Assembly: GCF_032854445.1 (NCBI RefSeq)
Contig: NC_088296.1
Location: 24,685,604 to 24,749,603, forward strand
Reading direction: 5' to 3'
Source: Liolophura sinensis
Lineage: Eukaryota; Mollusca; Polyplacophora; Chitonida; Chitonidae
DNA length: 64,000 bases
The notes under the pieces are model-generated. The model was not told where the DNA came from. It worked only from the letters and a program-made list of their open reading frames with translations, and searched no databases. The position numbers and the translations under genes were made by a program. Of the stretch, positions 51,031 through 62,035 are shown piece by piece. The number at the start of each line of letters is the position of its first letter. Position 1 is the first letter of the stretch.

Positions 51031-52400
51031 AAAGAATCTTTGCCTCACAAGACGGACATTGATGTTGCAGTCGTGCATTGGACGGTTCTAGATTGTACAC
51101 AAGAAAAAGTCTTCTCCAAAAATAGCGGCATTAAGACATAATCATTCATTCATTCCTCCAGGAGCAGGGCAGGGGAGGAACAGAAACAGACCGTGTGGGA
51201 GTTAATGAAAACATTCAATAGAGAACCTGTCTTTTAAGAAATGTTTGCCTTCAAAAAGTGCTGTGCTTGTCAGACTTAACACCAAGGTTAAAACAACCAC
51301 AGACAATCATGTTACAGTGTGAGTTGGATGAATCTCTTTACTTTGTTTGTTGGATGTGAAAAGAAAGTATCTCCTCTATCTAGACAGCTTAACCTTACGA
51401 TGCACCAGAGACTACCAACGCACAGGGTCCTGTAATAAAGTTACCATGCAGTTAAGACATCTACTTAAGGAGTGAGATGTTAGTTAAACATACATGGCAC
51501 CCGCTGAGAGATAAATGAGAGTGTGAAAGTCCCTCTGTAAAAAATTAACAGTTTCCAGGTCTGCACACTTAAAAGCTGCTACATTGAAAACGCTTTATAT
51601 GAACTACGAGCCTAGCATTCATCTTTTAGTACCAAACATCTACCAAATTCAAAAGGCCACTGTTGTGACTTAACAATCAAGTACGTGTAAATATTCGGAA
51701 CATCAAATTAAACATTTAATATAGTGCAGTTTTTCTTCTACAATATTTACTTTCTGTTCTTTTCATTCTTAACATTTGATTTATTATTTGTCTGTTGATT
51801 TTATTATTTGTCTGTTGATTTGATTATTTGTCTTGTGCGTTTATCATTTGTCTACAATTTATATTAATATAAAATTATGGTGTTCCTAAGCTTCTCGCCT
51901 ATTACACCTGCGCTTTTGTACTTCATTCTTTGATACACACAATGTACAAAAACATGTACATGTAGCTTAATAATAAAAAGACTGAAAGAATGTTATTAAA
52001 ATTTGCCCCAGATGTATAGAAATCTATACAAAATGTGTATAAAAGTAAATTTTGTGTTGATGAAACATATACAAGTGTACAGTAATAACAGTGTTTGTTT
52101 ACATGTTAAGTATGTGTTAAATATGTGTTAAGTATAACTTGCAGCATTGTATTTATTACAGTCTTTCAGTCATTGTATGTTGATCAACCTCTCATGTTGT
52201 GAGAAACAACCTCAGAATTACTTATATCGGTGGTATAATGTATTGACTGTATTAAATGTTTACATAAACACCTTCATTCCACTCGGGAGACTCCTGCTGG
52301 TTAAGGGGACAACAGTGACGGCTGACTTTGACATTTGTGCCTGACGCCTGAATGAGGCTGTATGTATGAATCTAATTATGCTGCTTCAGTTGACTGTAAC
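51031..52400. other. Intron 1, right part
   Basis: No gene recognised. A short irregular repeat of tttattatttgtctgttga lies at 51,775-51,855 (about 20 bp, four copies). Confidence 0.45.
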
Positions 52401-53457
52401 TGTATGAAGTCTAGACAATTGTTGGTTACCTGTAACTGTAATATAAGTCTAGATGTTTGTTGGTTACCTGTAACTGTATTATGAGTCTAGACGTTTGTTG
52501 GTTACCTGCAACTGTATTATAGATCTAGACGGTTGTTGGTTCTCTGCAACTGTATTATAGGTCTAGACGTTTGTTGGTTACCTGTTGCTGTAATATAAGT
52601 GGAGATGTTTGTTGGTTACCTGCAACTGTATTATAAGTGTAGACGTTTGTTAATTGCCTGTAATTTTAATATAAGTGTAGACGTTTGTTGGTTACCTGTA
52701 ACTGTATTATAAGTCTAGACGTTTGTTGGTTACCTACAACTGTATTATAAGTCTAGGCGTTTGTTAGTTACTTGTAACTGTAATATATGTCTAGAAGTGT
52801 GTTGGTTACCTGCAGCTGTATTATAAGTCTAGACGTTTGTTGGTTACCTGTAACTGTAATATGTCTAGACGTTTGTTGGTTACCTGCAACTGTATTATAA
52901 GTGTAGACGTTTGTTGGTTACCTGCAACGGTAATATATGTCCAGACGTTTGTTGGTTACCTGCAACTGTATTGTATGTGTAGACGTTTGTTGGTTATGTG
53001 TAACGGTATTATAAGTCGAGACGTTTGTTGGTTACCTGCAACTGTATTATAAGTCGAGAAATTTGTTGGGTAACCTGTAACTGTAATATATGTCCAGACG
53101 TTTGTTGGTTACCTGCAACTGTATTATAAGTGTAGACGTTTGTTGGTTACCTGTAACTGTAATATAAGTCTAGACGTTTGTTGGTTTCCTGCAACTGTAT
53201 TATAAGTGTAGAGATTTGTTGGTTACCTGTAACGGTAATATATGCCCAGACGTTTGTTGGTTACCTGCAGCTGTATTATAAGTGTAGACGTTTGTTGGTT
53301 ACCTGTAACTGTAATATAAGTGTAGACGTTTGTTGGTTACCTGCAACTGTATTATATGTGTAGACGTTTGTTGGTTATCTGTAACGGTATTATAAGTCAA
53401 GACGTTTGTTGGTTACCTGCAACTGTATTATAAGTCGAGAAATTTGTTGGTTAACCT
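52400..53457 (+). repeat. 38-bp minisatellite, about 27 copies
   Basis: The consensus is roughly agtctagacgtttgttggtt followed by acctgtaactgtattata, 38 bp. Two main variants alternate irregularly (ctgtaactgtaatata and ctgcaactgtattata). Open frames rich in LLVTCNC and CWLPATV come from this repeat cycling through phases and are not genes. It ends 235 bp before BNIP2-like exon 2. Confidence 0.95.
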
Positions 53458-53692
53458 GTTGCCCTTTAATTTGGCACTGCTTTCAAATTCAGAAAAAAAT
53501 CAAGCCATTTCAACCAATTAGGTATAAATTTGCCTGCCCAATTGAAATTCAACACACATTTGGACTTTGTATAAAGAAAACAAATCAAAACCAGAAAAAC
53601 AGAATGACGCAAACGGAAATGTTCATTATTTCGTGTTTGTTTTATACGTGTACTTTGACTTCAGCGGACATTTATAGCTGTTTATTTTCTGG

Positions 53693-53857
53693 ATGATACA
53701 CCTGTTGTAAGTCCAGCTGCAGAAACTATCCCAAAATACACTGCAGAGGAAGAGTCGGATGACCAGAAGAAGTGACGGAAGGTCATGATCGGAGATCAGC
53801 AGTTCACGATTGGCATGACCGTTGTTGAGCCGTGCAAGAGAGTTCTCTTACATAAAG
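53693..53857 (+). pseudogene. BNIP2-like exon 2: linker and start of BCH domain, with TGA
   Basis: It begins after tttattttctgg, where an AG acceptor is expected, and ends CATAAAG|gtaagt, an excellent donor. Joined to exon 1 it reads EWE-N-DTPVVSPAAE. It continues AEEESDDQKK, then TGA (53,773-53,775), then RKVMIGDQQFTIGMTVVEP. In human BNIP2 and caytaxin a Trp stands just before the RxVxIGxQ block, exactly where the TGA is. An alternative AG at 53,663-53,664 would not keep phase with exon 1. Confidence 0.75.
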
Positions 53858-54390
53858 GTAAGTAAAACAGGGTTCTCTCATTTAAATTTACATTTTTTTC
53901 TGGAAATATCTGCATAAATTTATCATGTATTTCTGTTGGAGGAGCCATATGTGTAATTAGTTATGTCAAAAACAAACAGAAACCTTGTTGGTTTGTGTTC
54001 CTGAAACAGGAAGGTGTTAAGTAGTGAATATATGTTTTATACATGCACACAACAGAAAGGGGAGACAACTAGGTGATTCTGTAGACTGGTAATCACACGT
54101 ACCTTGTTTATAGTGCTCCCCTACATGTAATTTCCACCCTTTCCAAACTCAATTTAATGTGCAGTATCTGCAGGCAGTTAATTCTATTCCAGACATATCC
54201 ATACATGCTTTTACAGACGTTTTACGTGTTGTCTTATGGACCTTTTTCAGATTTTTTTTTCAGCAAAGACAACAAATAGTGTAAATATATACAGTAATTA
54301 GAGTTATTGAAGAAAAGGGGTGGAAACAGATCAAAAGCCTTGGCCACTTTTTATTACCTTTGGTACCTCTGTAATTCAACTTTTAATCAG

Positions 54391-54522
54391 GAACTCTTAC
54401 GAAGCCGTGGGGTGTGCTGTATGTTAGAGCAGCCCGGAACACTCGTTCTGGTGCCCCACGTATATATGGTTAAAAGGCAAAATAGTGCAGGGGTGACCTA
54501 TGCAGAAGGAGCTGTGTCCTAA
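54391..54522 (+). pseudogene. Possible JmjC-domain fragment
   Basis: After a possible acceptor (ttttaatcag) the frame reads ELLRSRGVCCMLEQPGTLVL, then VPHVYMVKRQNSAGVTYAEGAVS and TAA. The order G-V, Q-PG-LVLV-P, Y, N-G, AE resembles the last strands of a JmjC oxygenase fold. The iron-binding His expected after the Tyr is Met, and no upstream HxD half was found. It sits in intron 2 of the BNIP2-like pseudogene. The similarity is judged by eye. Confidence 0.3.
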
Positions 54523-54783
54523 ATTTACAGAAATAACCAGCTCAGGACTAGTTAAAAAAGAAACATGACGCCGCTTTTGATTTTCTGAAAGTCTGTGATT
54601 TTGCTTACTTTGAACTGCGATGTCTCGTTTGTGCAACATCACAAAAATGAGAAGTTATGCTTTTTAAACTTCACGTGAGATACTTTATCTGTGCCTATCT
54701 GTTCATTTAGTCTGGTGATGTCTTTCCTTTTAAAAACAAGAGGACAATGTATTTGTTCATGGTACCCTTGTTTTTATTGTCAG

Positions 54784-54886
54784 GCTACCATGGAGAAAAT
54801 CTTTATGCGATGATTGTGTTCTCTGGTTGCTACCTCCCAGACAGGAGTCGTAAAGATTACAGCTATGTAATGGAAAACTTATTATT
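54784..54886 (+). pseudogene. BNIP2-like exon 3: BCH core, donor lost
   Basis: Acceptor tgtcag is followed by GCTACCATGG. The exon reads [20 protein letters not shown], then [14 protein letters not shown], matching the family's GGYYGxGLNAIxVF and MENLF blocks. The exon should stop after TTATT to meet exon 4 in phase 2, but the following bases are gagtac. A two-base loss from an ancestral gtgagtac would explain this. Confidence 0.75.
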
Positions 54887-54984
54887 GAGTACCTGCAAGA
54901 TTTACACTTATATTTGTTGGTTCGCAGGCTGTCAAACAAGTCCGACCTTCCATGCAAAGTAGTTAGTGTGCAGTGCAGAACCAT

Positions 54985-55205
54985 GACTCGGGAGGCCTAT
55001 TATTAATGTGTTCATTGTGAGTTCAAGTCGAGCTTTTTCCTGGTTTTTTCTCTAGATGTACGTGGGAATGCGTGCCAGCAATCTGCAGATGGCCGTGGCT
55101 TTCCAGCGAGCTCTGTTTGATTGCCTCACAGCGTATTTGTGGCCAACATCACATAAGTGAAATATTCTTGAGTAAAACATTAGCAAAAGGCACTAATAAA
55201 TAGGG
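54985..55205 (+). mobile_element. SINE family 1, strongly diverged
   Basis: gtgagttcaagtcgagcttt (B-box region), gccagcaatctgcagatggc (central block) and tcacataagtgaaatattct, then a degenerate tail gcactaataaa. It lies in intron 3 of the BNIP2-like pseudogene. Confidence 0.75.
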
Positions 55206-55220
55206 CAAACAAATCGAGAT

Positions 55221-55340
55221 AAAAGAGCTGTGAAAATCCGTCTTACAACAAGGAGGCAGATTACATTACATGATTCCTTCGTCATCATATGACTGAAAAA
55301 TTGTTAAGTACAACGTTAAACCCCAAGCACTCACTCACTC
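55221..55340 (+). mobile_element. SINE family 2, 3' fragment
   Basis: tgaaaatccgtcttacaaca, catatgactgaaaaattgtt and aaaccccaagcactcactca; the 5' half is missing. It directly follows the family-1 relic. Confidence 0.8.
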
Positions 55341-55625
55341 TTGTATGTTTAGCAGACATCGTATTCTGACACCAGTTGAAATCTGTCTGTACCAGTGTCT
55401 TTTTTCTGCACCAAATCCCAGCACCCTCCATGTTGTTGTTGGTTCCCAGAGATAGAGTATGAGAACACACCTGTTGTTGATGATACATCACCACTGATTT
55501 GTGCTAGTGACGTTGTAACATGTTCAACTTTCCCGTTCAGCCAGTGTCATGAAAATATAAGAACTGTCGGTCCGATCGTACTTATCCGCTGGTTATGCCG
55601 GTCTTCAGTTGTTATCGTGTTTCAG

Positions 55626-55757
55626 TTATGTGATCGGCACACTGGAGCTGCTGGTGGCAGAAAACTACCTGATCGTGTATTTCCACGGAGCTACGCCTCG
55701 ACGACAGGTGCCCAGCTTTAGTTGACTGAAACGATGCTATCAGATGATTGCCAGGAG
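55626..55757 (+). pseudogene. BNIP2-like exon 4: BCH core, with TGA
   Basis: Acceptor gtgtttcag, then TTATGTGATC; donor CCAGGAG|gtaggc. It reads [20 protein letters not shown], then [15 protein letters not shown] (55,723-55,725), then LKRCYQMIARR. Human BNIP2 has nearly the same [20 protein letters not shown] block and a Trp at the TGA position (SLGWLRKCYQ). This is the most similar exon and fixes the family. Confidence 0.85.
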
Positions 55758-56673
55758 GTAGGCTAAAATCATAGATGACTGATTTGCTTGAAAGGATTTT
55801 AGGTTTCTCTCTGGTGCTCAGAAGTTAAAGCGATGGCTATCTTCACCTAAATTAGACCCTTGACCAATAAATTCGCATGTTCCAATAAAGTTCTGGCTGA
55901 TTTAGTTGCAGTTTTAAAGACATAGAAAACAGTAAAATGAAGTAGATACTGAATGAAAGACATTCATCAAACACCTTTACTTCGAATTTCTTAAATTTTA
56001 CAATGAGTATAATTCTCTTTTAAGTAAAATATGGATAGAGCATCCAGAATTTCTTTCGCTCTGCTTCATGATTCTGTCTAATTCCGATTATCCCAGTGCT
56101 TAAGGAGCTGTATATTCATTGTAGTGAATTAGATCGCCACGTTGGATATACGAACAGTTGCAATCAGTGTGCAAATGAGATACATATTCTGTTATCAACA
56201 ACTGATATTCTAGCATGGTACACGATTTGAATACGGATTTCGCTCAGTATTCAAAGACCTAGAGCATACTTTTTCTTTTTCTGCTTCTTTTTGCAGGATT
56301 CAATCCTATTTTTGTTCTTTGGTAGTTTGTGTTTTTCGTCGTTTATGGAACTGGTCTTGTGATTATTGACATCCTTGTTACTTGACAGCTGGTACATGAA
56401 TGTCTGTTTCAAAGCAAAGATTTAAAACATTGTCCATGCAAATGGTTTAATTTAGTTTTTTTAGTATTTTTTCAAACAGTAAAATGGTTTTAAGACATCA
56501 GATTCTATGCTATTCTGTAGTGAAACCGAGAGTATCAGTGACATCATATCAAGTAAATGAGCAGTGAGTATGTCAATGAAAAAAACACTCAGATACATAA
56601 ATAAACAATAAACAAATGATTTGATTGCTACTGTGTTAGACAATTCTGTGTAGTTGCATTTTTGTCATTTCAG

Positions 56674-56759
56674 ACTGAAGAAGAACCTAAAAGGCTTGTT
56701 ACTCACCACCCCACCATGAGGATAAAGGCCATTATCATGATGAGCAGGCCCTTCTTCAG
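56674..56759 (+). pseudogene. BNIP2-like exon 5, with one-base deletion
   Basis: Acceptor tttgtcatttcag; donor CTTCTTCAG|gtatgg. With the carried AG the frame opens RLKKNLKGLLLT. It must then shift by one base to read HPTMRIKAIIMMSRPFF, which matches the family HPSWFIRTxLAxxRPF block. An ancestral ctcacccaccccacc reduced to ctcaccaccccacc (around 56,704-56,714) explains the shift. The family Trp after HPS/T is Met here. Confidence 0.8.
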
Positions 56760-57305
56760 GTATGGGCGCCATGTAACACTGCACCAAATCTCAACTACTT
56801 GAAATCTTTCCGTATTAAATTCATGGCATGAAATGAATTTTGCAATATGACAGAAGCAAATTCTCTTCACCTCAACCTTGAAAGTTTTTAAAAAATTATT
56901 CTAATAATTGTGCAGTTGTAAAACTAATATGAAAATATAAAACTTCAACTGGTAAGTTGAATATATGCATATACTATACACTGTATGTGTTTCTCTCAAC
57001 GTTCACTTCATTTTTTATATGTATGTGACTAAAAAATGGTCTGTACCTGAGTGAGTGACAGCTTCCTTAACCATGTACCTGTATTCAGATATTGTAAATA
57101 TTTGAGATTTGGTAGAGAAGGTAATCAGACTCCACCTCTTTATCAATAGCTTCCTCGGCTGCAGTCTGATTCCCTCCATTCATCTGTCCATCAGCATCAA
57201 ATGTACTACCAGATAATTCACTACCGTATCAGGACGTACGTGTAGTTGTCTCCCCCTTTATCATGCACCGCATAAGGGTACTCAACAAATTATCTCCCTT
57301 TTCAG

Positions 57306-57404
57306 CTCCGAGTTTAGCTCCAAGTTGAAGATTGTGAAAACACTTGCAGAATTAGAGACGCTGGTGTCTATGGCGTATGCGTGTGTGTTTGACCAAGTCA
57401 GAGA
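57306..57404 (+). pseudogene. BNIP2-like exon 6: end of BCH domain
   Basis: Acceptor ccttttcag; donor CAGAGA|gtgagc. It reads SSEFSSKLKIVKTLAELETL, then VSMAYACVFDQVR, matching the family FISSKFSQKIRYVFNLAEL and VPMEYVGIPE blocks. The usually conserved P, E and P in that last block are S, A and F, consistent with relaxed constraint. Confidence 0.8.
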
Positions 57405-59504
57405 GTGAGCAGACTTAGTTGTAGATCCTCAGCGAATTTTTTTTTTCTTGTTTTGTTTTGTTCTACATGTGTTTAAGCTTACGTGTACATTTCACATTTG
57501 GGAAAATAAATTCTTATAAACATGTTAAAGTTAGGTGTTGATGGTGGAAATTGTTGCTGTGAAGAAATTTGTCAGTGTTATTACCTAGAGCAGGTAGCAG
57601 TGGTTTGTTCACTCTTGTCGCTTACACATCTTCACTCACTCTAAGCCCAGCATATGGACACTTTAGCGCCGGAGTAGTTTGCCATGTTAAACCTTAGAAT
57701 GCCAGACGCATTGGCTGTTTCGTTGGTACAATGTTTCTTCTGACACTTATTTTATTACTGCTTATTTACCTTGTGAGTATGATCGTATTCAACCTATGAG
57801 GATAGATGAAATATGCTGATCTGGTTTTGACTGATCATTTTTGGCAATTATCTCTGGTATCCAAACTAAATTTGAAACAGACCTGGGTAAAACTCGTGTA
57901 ATAATTCTAATTGCCACATTTTAAATTTGCCAACAGTCCCAAATTTCCCATTCCCGTCATACCAATCATATCCTGAATTAAGCCACATTACTCTTCGTCC
58001 AAAAGTCTTACCATGTCCTCCTCTTGTTATTCATTCTTCACCAATGCGCATGATTACATGCTTTGCTTAATTCACCTTTGTTACCACGGAAACACAGATA
58101 CAATGAACGTCGTCAAAAATATTCCTCAGTCTCCACCCCTTCCACCCCTTCCTCAGCCTCTGTGCCACCAAGGTGATGACCTCTGCTGCACTGTCACCAT
58201 GGTCATGACCTGAAGTCAGACACGTAGCACACAACGATGGCACCCAAACTGTGTCGTCAATATTTTATGTTGTTCATTATTTGTTTGTTTTTTATTTGGT
58301 TGATTGTTGCCACAATGAATGGATCTTTAAACTACATTAATGTGAAAAAGTCCTTTGTTGCCTTTTGATGGACTGGAAAATGGTATCATTTTAGAGTTGC
58401 CTGGCAATAGCAAAGTTTTCCACAGTTAAGAGATCCATTCTCCGAGTTTGCCGCTCCTTATCTTCACTGGTTTCTGTGACTGTCATTGCTCCTGTTGCTC
58501 TTTTTGTTGCCTTTTAAAATGGCTGCTTTTACTTAAAACATGTATTATTGTATTATGGGGATGTTTGCATCTGTTTAACAGATACATTATTTGTTTTGTG
58601 ATTATACAGGTTAATCAATATATTTTGTGAACACATAATTGGATGAATTAAAAAAAAGATTTTTTTCCAATTATAATAGATATACTAAACCAGTATACTG
58701 CAAAATAATATGCCTTAACATGTGAATGTGCTTATTGAAATGGTGAAGATGTGCAGACCCGCCCTTGGAGTTTCTAAAGCATTAATACACTATCACTTAA
58801 GCATTCTCCATAGGAAAAAACTACCGTTTAGTACTTGTGATGTTGTATGAGACTTTGAAACAACATAAACTTTGACCTCTCCTTGCTTTGTTCTATCCTA
58901 CGACAAATGTACCTCTCACCCTCACACTGTTCTTTGGCCCAAAGTTTCATGGCTTACTAATCTACTTGTTCCAGTTTGTTTTGAAATATCAAAAAGTTGC
59001 ACGTATACCCTGTGTGATTTTGTTTTCATTGTGTAGATTTGATTAGGTTTGGAGTTATTTTTACATTAACTATTTTGGGAAATAGATATAACAGCCTGCA
59101 AGAGGGATATAGTGTTAAACATCAGACTGTGCTCAGAGTTTCGGTATTGTGAGAGATGGAAGTTGGTATATATTATAAGAGATGAGAGAAACTGCTCGAC
59201 CAATGATGTGTATAAACCAGGTGGCGGATATTGGTTACCTGTGAACTCTAACGAGCTCAATCCTACGAAACATTAAACGGTGACGTAAAATGACGAGATC
59301 ACTGGAACTGTACATGTATACGCCAATAGTTCAGACAGAACGTATATGTAGTTGACCCTCCATTTAATCACCAATTCAAAAACTTTCATTTGGGACGAAT
59401 ATTAAGATTTCATCAAACTTTACCCATTTTGTAACAATAATAGCTTTAGGTGAAGTAACTTGCAAGTCTTGATTTTGTATAAGATTTTTTCCCCTTTTCT
59501 TCAG
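57405..59504. other. Intron 6, no second gene seen
   Basis: AT-rich intron. A Pro-rich frame at 58,013-58,213 has no splice context or recognisable family. Confidence 0.5.
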
Positions 59505-59709
59505 AGTTGATAAAGTTACCATGCTAAGCCCAGCTGCTAGAGAGAAAGGTTTTAACAGCCCAGATGACCTGAGTAGTGCCACTGCCAGCCCGCTCAGTCC
59601 CAGCAGCTCAGGCAGGAAGAAAACAAAGGCCTCGTCTCTGGAAGAGAAAGAAATGATAAACCATTTGATGCTTCACAAAACAACAATTTGTTTGCTGTTT
59701 ACCACATGA
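59505..59709 (+). pseudogene. BNIP2-like exon 7: C-terminal tail and stop
   Basis: Acceptor ccccttttcttcag; the first base completes GAA. It reads EVDKVTMLSPAAREKG, then a Ser/Pro-rich tail (ATASPLSPSSSGRKKTK) and LEEKEMINHL, ending at TGA (59,707-59,709). The tail is longer than that of human BNIP2, and the last 15 residues have no family similarity that I know. Confidence 0.75.
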
Positions 59710-60434
59710 TTAGTTTAGAATATGTGCTTCATTTACAAATTTGTGATGGAAAGGAAAATTGCTTCTTTTCCAAGTGCATGTTCTGGCTGACTTTTTGTTG
59801 ATCTGTGTTATTTTTTTTTTGTTATAAATGTCTTTCTAAGTACTGCTGTCAAACACCAATCAAATAATACATTATCTTTGAAATGAAGTGTTTTTGATTG
59901 TGCATGCATAGTTTTTGGTGCAACTGTTGGTATTAGAGAGTTTGCCGTATATATATATTTTTTGGGGGGCTGTTTTCTTGGTTTCAGGCAAAAATTTTTC
60001 TGCATTTATTAGAATGGTACCATACATGGTAACTAGTTTATTGACCACCATAGTCATGATAAGGGAGCACAGCTGACAGTCTAACCTCCAACATGGTTGA
60101 AAGACTTGTTCAGCTTTAAAACACAGTTACAAGTATGATGTCAGTCACATTTAAAACCACTGGAAACTACAATGTGTCCTGATTAGGGTGTCTTGTGTTT
60201 GTGGTGTCACAGAATTTGCCTGGAGTCATCCAAGTTACTTAGTTTTATGATACATTTTTTTGAGTGTTTATATTGTATGTAGTGTCCATGACGGTCACGT
60301 TTGAAGATTTCACCCAGTTTTGCTTAACATAAATGGCTTAGAAACATCATCCTGCTTGTCAAAAACAGCTAGTTTACCTTTATACAAACTGTCATCTGTA
60401 CTTTGAGATGGCCACAGCATTTCATGTTAAGTGA

Positions 60435-60687
60435 AATAAATTTTATTGTTCTTAGTATTTTTACCGTATTTACATGTAAGTAGTATATTTAATTGGAATG
60501 TTAAAGTTTTATGGGTGCTTTGTGTCACAATGGAAAAGTATGTCAGATGATGTTGATGTGGGTAAACAACAACACCTTAGAGTTAAGAAATTATTTCACA
60601 ATGAGAAGATAATTTTGTTGGGGTTTTTTGCTATTGCTTTTCGATTGATATTTTGTATATATTATCTATTATACAACAGCCAATAAA
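60435..60687 (+). promoter_or_regulatory. Candidate polyadenylation signals of the BNIP2-like locus
   Basis: AATAAA at 60,435-60,440 and again at 60,682-60,687, about 0.7 and 1.0 kb after the exon 7 stop. Between stop and signals I see no coding similarity. A SINE family-1 tail fragment (caaacaccaatcaaataata) lies at about 59,849-59,868. Confidence 0.4.
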
Positions 60688-60714
60688 GTTATGTGAACGA
60701 TCACACTGGCGTAG

Positions 60715-62035
60715 GTGGTAAGTTATCACATAATGTTGAAGGTGGTAAAAAGGTATCCGGACAATGTTTAGATGGTAATTAAGTTTTGACACAGTGTTTT
60801 GTGAGGTAGTTATTATATAATGTTGAAGGTGGTGAAAAGGTATCCGGACAATATTCAGATGGTAATTAAGTTTTGACACAGTGATTTGTGAGGTAGTTAT
60901 TATATAATGTTGAACATGGTAAAAAGGTATGCGGACAATGTTTAGATGGTAATTAAGTTTTGACACAGTGTTTTGTGAGGTAGTTATTATATGATGTTAA
61001 AGGCGGTGAAAAGGTATCCGGACAATATTCAGATGGTAATTAAGTTTTGACACAGTGATTTGTGAGGTAGTATATTATATAATGTTGAAGGTGGTAAAAA
61101 GGTATGCGGACAATGTTTAGATGGTAATTAAGTTTTGACACAGTGTTTTGTGAGGTAGTTATTATATAATGTTGAAGGTGGCAAAAAGGTATCCGGACAA
61201 TATTTAGATGGTAATTAAGTTTTGACACAGTGATTTGTGAGGTAGTTATTATATAATGTTGAAGGTGGCAAAAAGGTATCCGGACAATATTTAGATGGTA
61301 ATTAAGTTTTGAGACAGTGATTTGTGAGGTAGTATATTATATAATGTTGAAGGTGGTAAAAAGGTATGCGGTCAATGTTTAGATGGTAATTAAGTTTTGA
61401 CACAGTGTTTTGTGAGGTAGTTATTATATGATGTTAAAGGCGGTGAAAAGGTATCCGGACAATATTCAGATGGTAATTAAGTTTTGACACAGTGATTTGT
61501 GAGGTAGTTATTATATAATGTTGAAGGTGGCAAAAAGGTATCCGGACAATATTTAGATGGTAATTACGTTTTGAGACAGTGATTTGTTAGGTAGTATATT
61601 ATATAATGTTGAAGGTGGTAAAAAGGTATGCGGACAATGTTTAGATGGTAATTAAGTTTTGACACAGTGTTTTGTGAGGTAGTTATTATATGATGTTAAA
61701 GGCGGTGAAAAGGTATCCGGACAATATTCAGATGGTAATTAAGTTTTGACACAGTGATTTGTGAGGTAGTTATTATATAATGTTGAAGGTGGCAAAAAGG
61801 TATCCGGACAATATTTAGATGGTAATTAAGTTTTGAGACAGTGATTTGTGAGGTAGTATATTATATAATGTTGAAGGTGGCAAAAAGGTATCCGGACAAT
61901 GTTTAGATGGTAATTAAGTTTTGACACAGTGATTTGTGAGGTAGTTATTATATAATGTTGAAGGTGGCAAAAAGATATCCGGACAATATTTAGATGGTAA
62001 TTAAGTTTTGACACAGTGATGTATGGGGTAATTAT
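60715..62035 (+). repeat. 87-bp minisatellite, about 15 copies, with a 262-bp trimeric period
   Basis: The monomer contains aggtagttattatataatgt, ggtatccggacaatatttag and taattaagttttgacacagt. A variant with aggtagtatattatata starts at 61,065, 61,327, 61,589 and 61,851, exactly 262 bp apart (87+87+88). Minus-strand frames with repeated SKLNYHLNIVRIPF arise because 87 is a multiple of 3, so the same frame stays open across copies. I see no start, splice or domain evidence for a protein. Confidence 0.95.

Larger units (their letters stand above)
47697..59709 (+). pseudogene. BNIP2/caytaxin-family (BCH domain) gene, unprocessed pseudogene
   Basis: Seven collinear exons match the BNIP2/ATCAY family, cytosolic adaptor proteins with a C-terminal BCH (CRAL-TRIO-like) domain that binds small GTPases and their regulators. 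An acidic N-terminal part is followed by the BCH domain and a Ser-rich tail. With splice phases as seen, exon lengths 163, 165, 103, 132, 86(+1), 99 and 205 sum to 318 codons, close to the roughly 314 residues of human BNIP2. Lesions: acceptor of exon 2 is GG, TGA at 53,773, donor of exon 3 reduced from a GTGAGT-like site to GAGT, TGA at 55,723, and one base missing near 56,708. Both TGA codons fall where the family has Trp. Introns are retained, so this arose by DNA duplication or by decay of the original locus, not retroposition. Multiple sequencing errors are a less likely alternative. Confidence 0.82.

Noticed and set aside
52837-53363. Cys-rich frames with repeated LLVTCNC
   Set aside because: Produced by the 38-bp minisatellite cycling through three phases.
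58013-58213. Pro-rich 66-codon frame in intron 6
   Set aside because: No acceptor, donor or recognisable domain; its removal leaves the BNIP2-like phases consistent.
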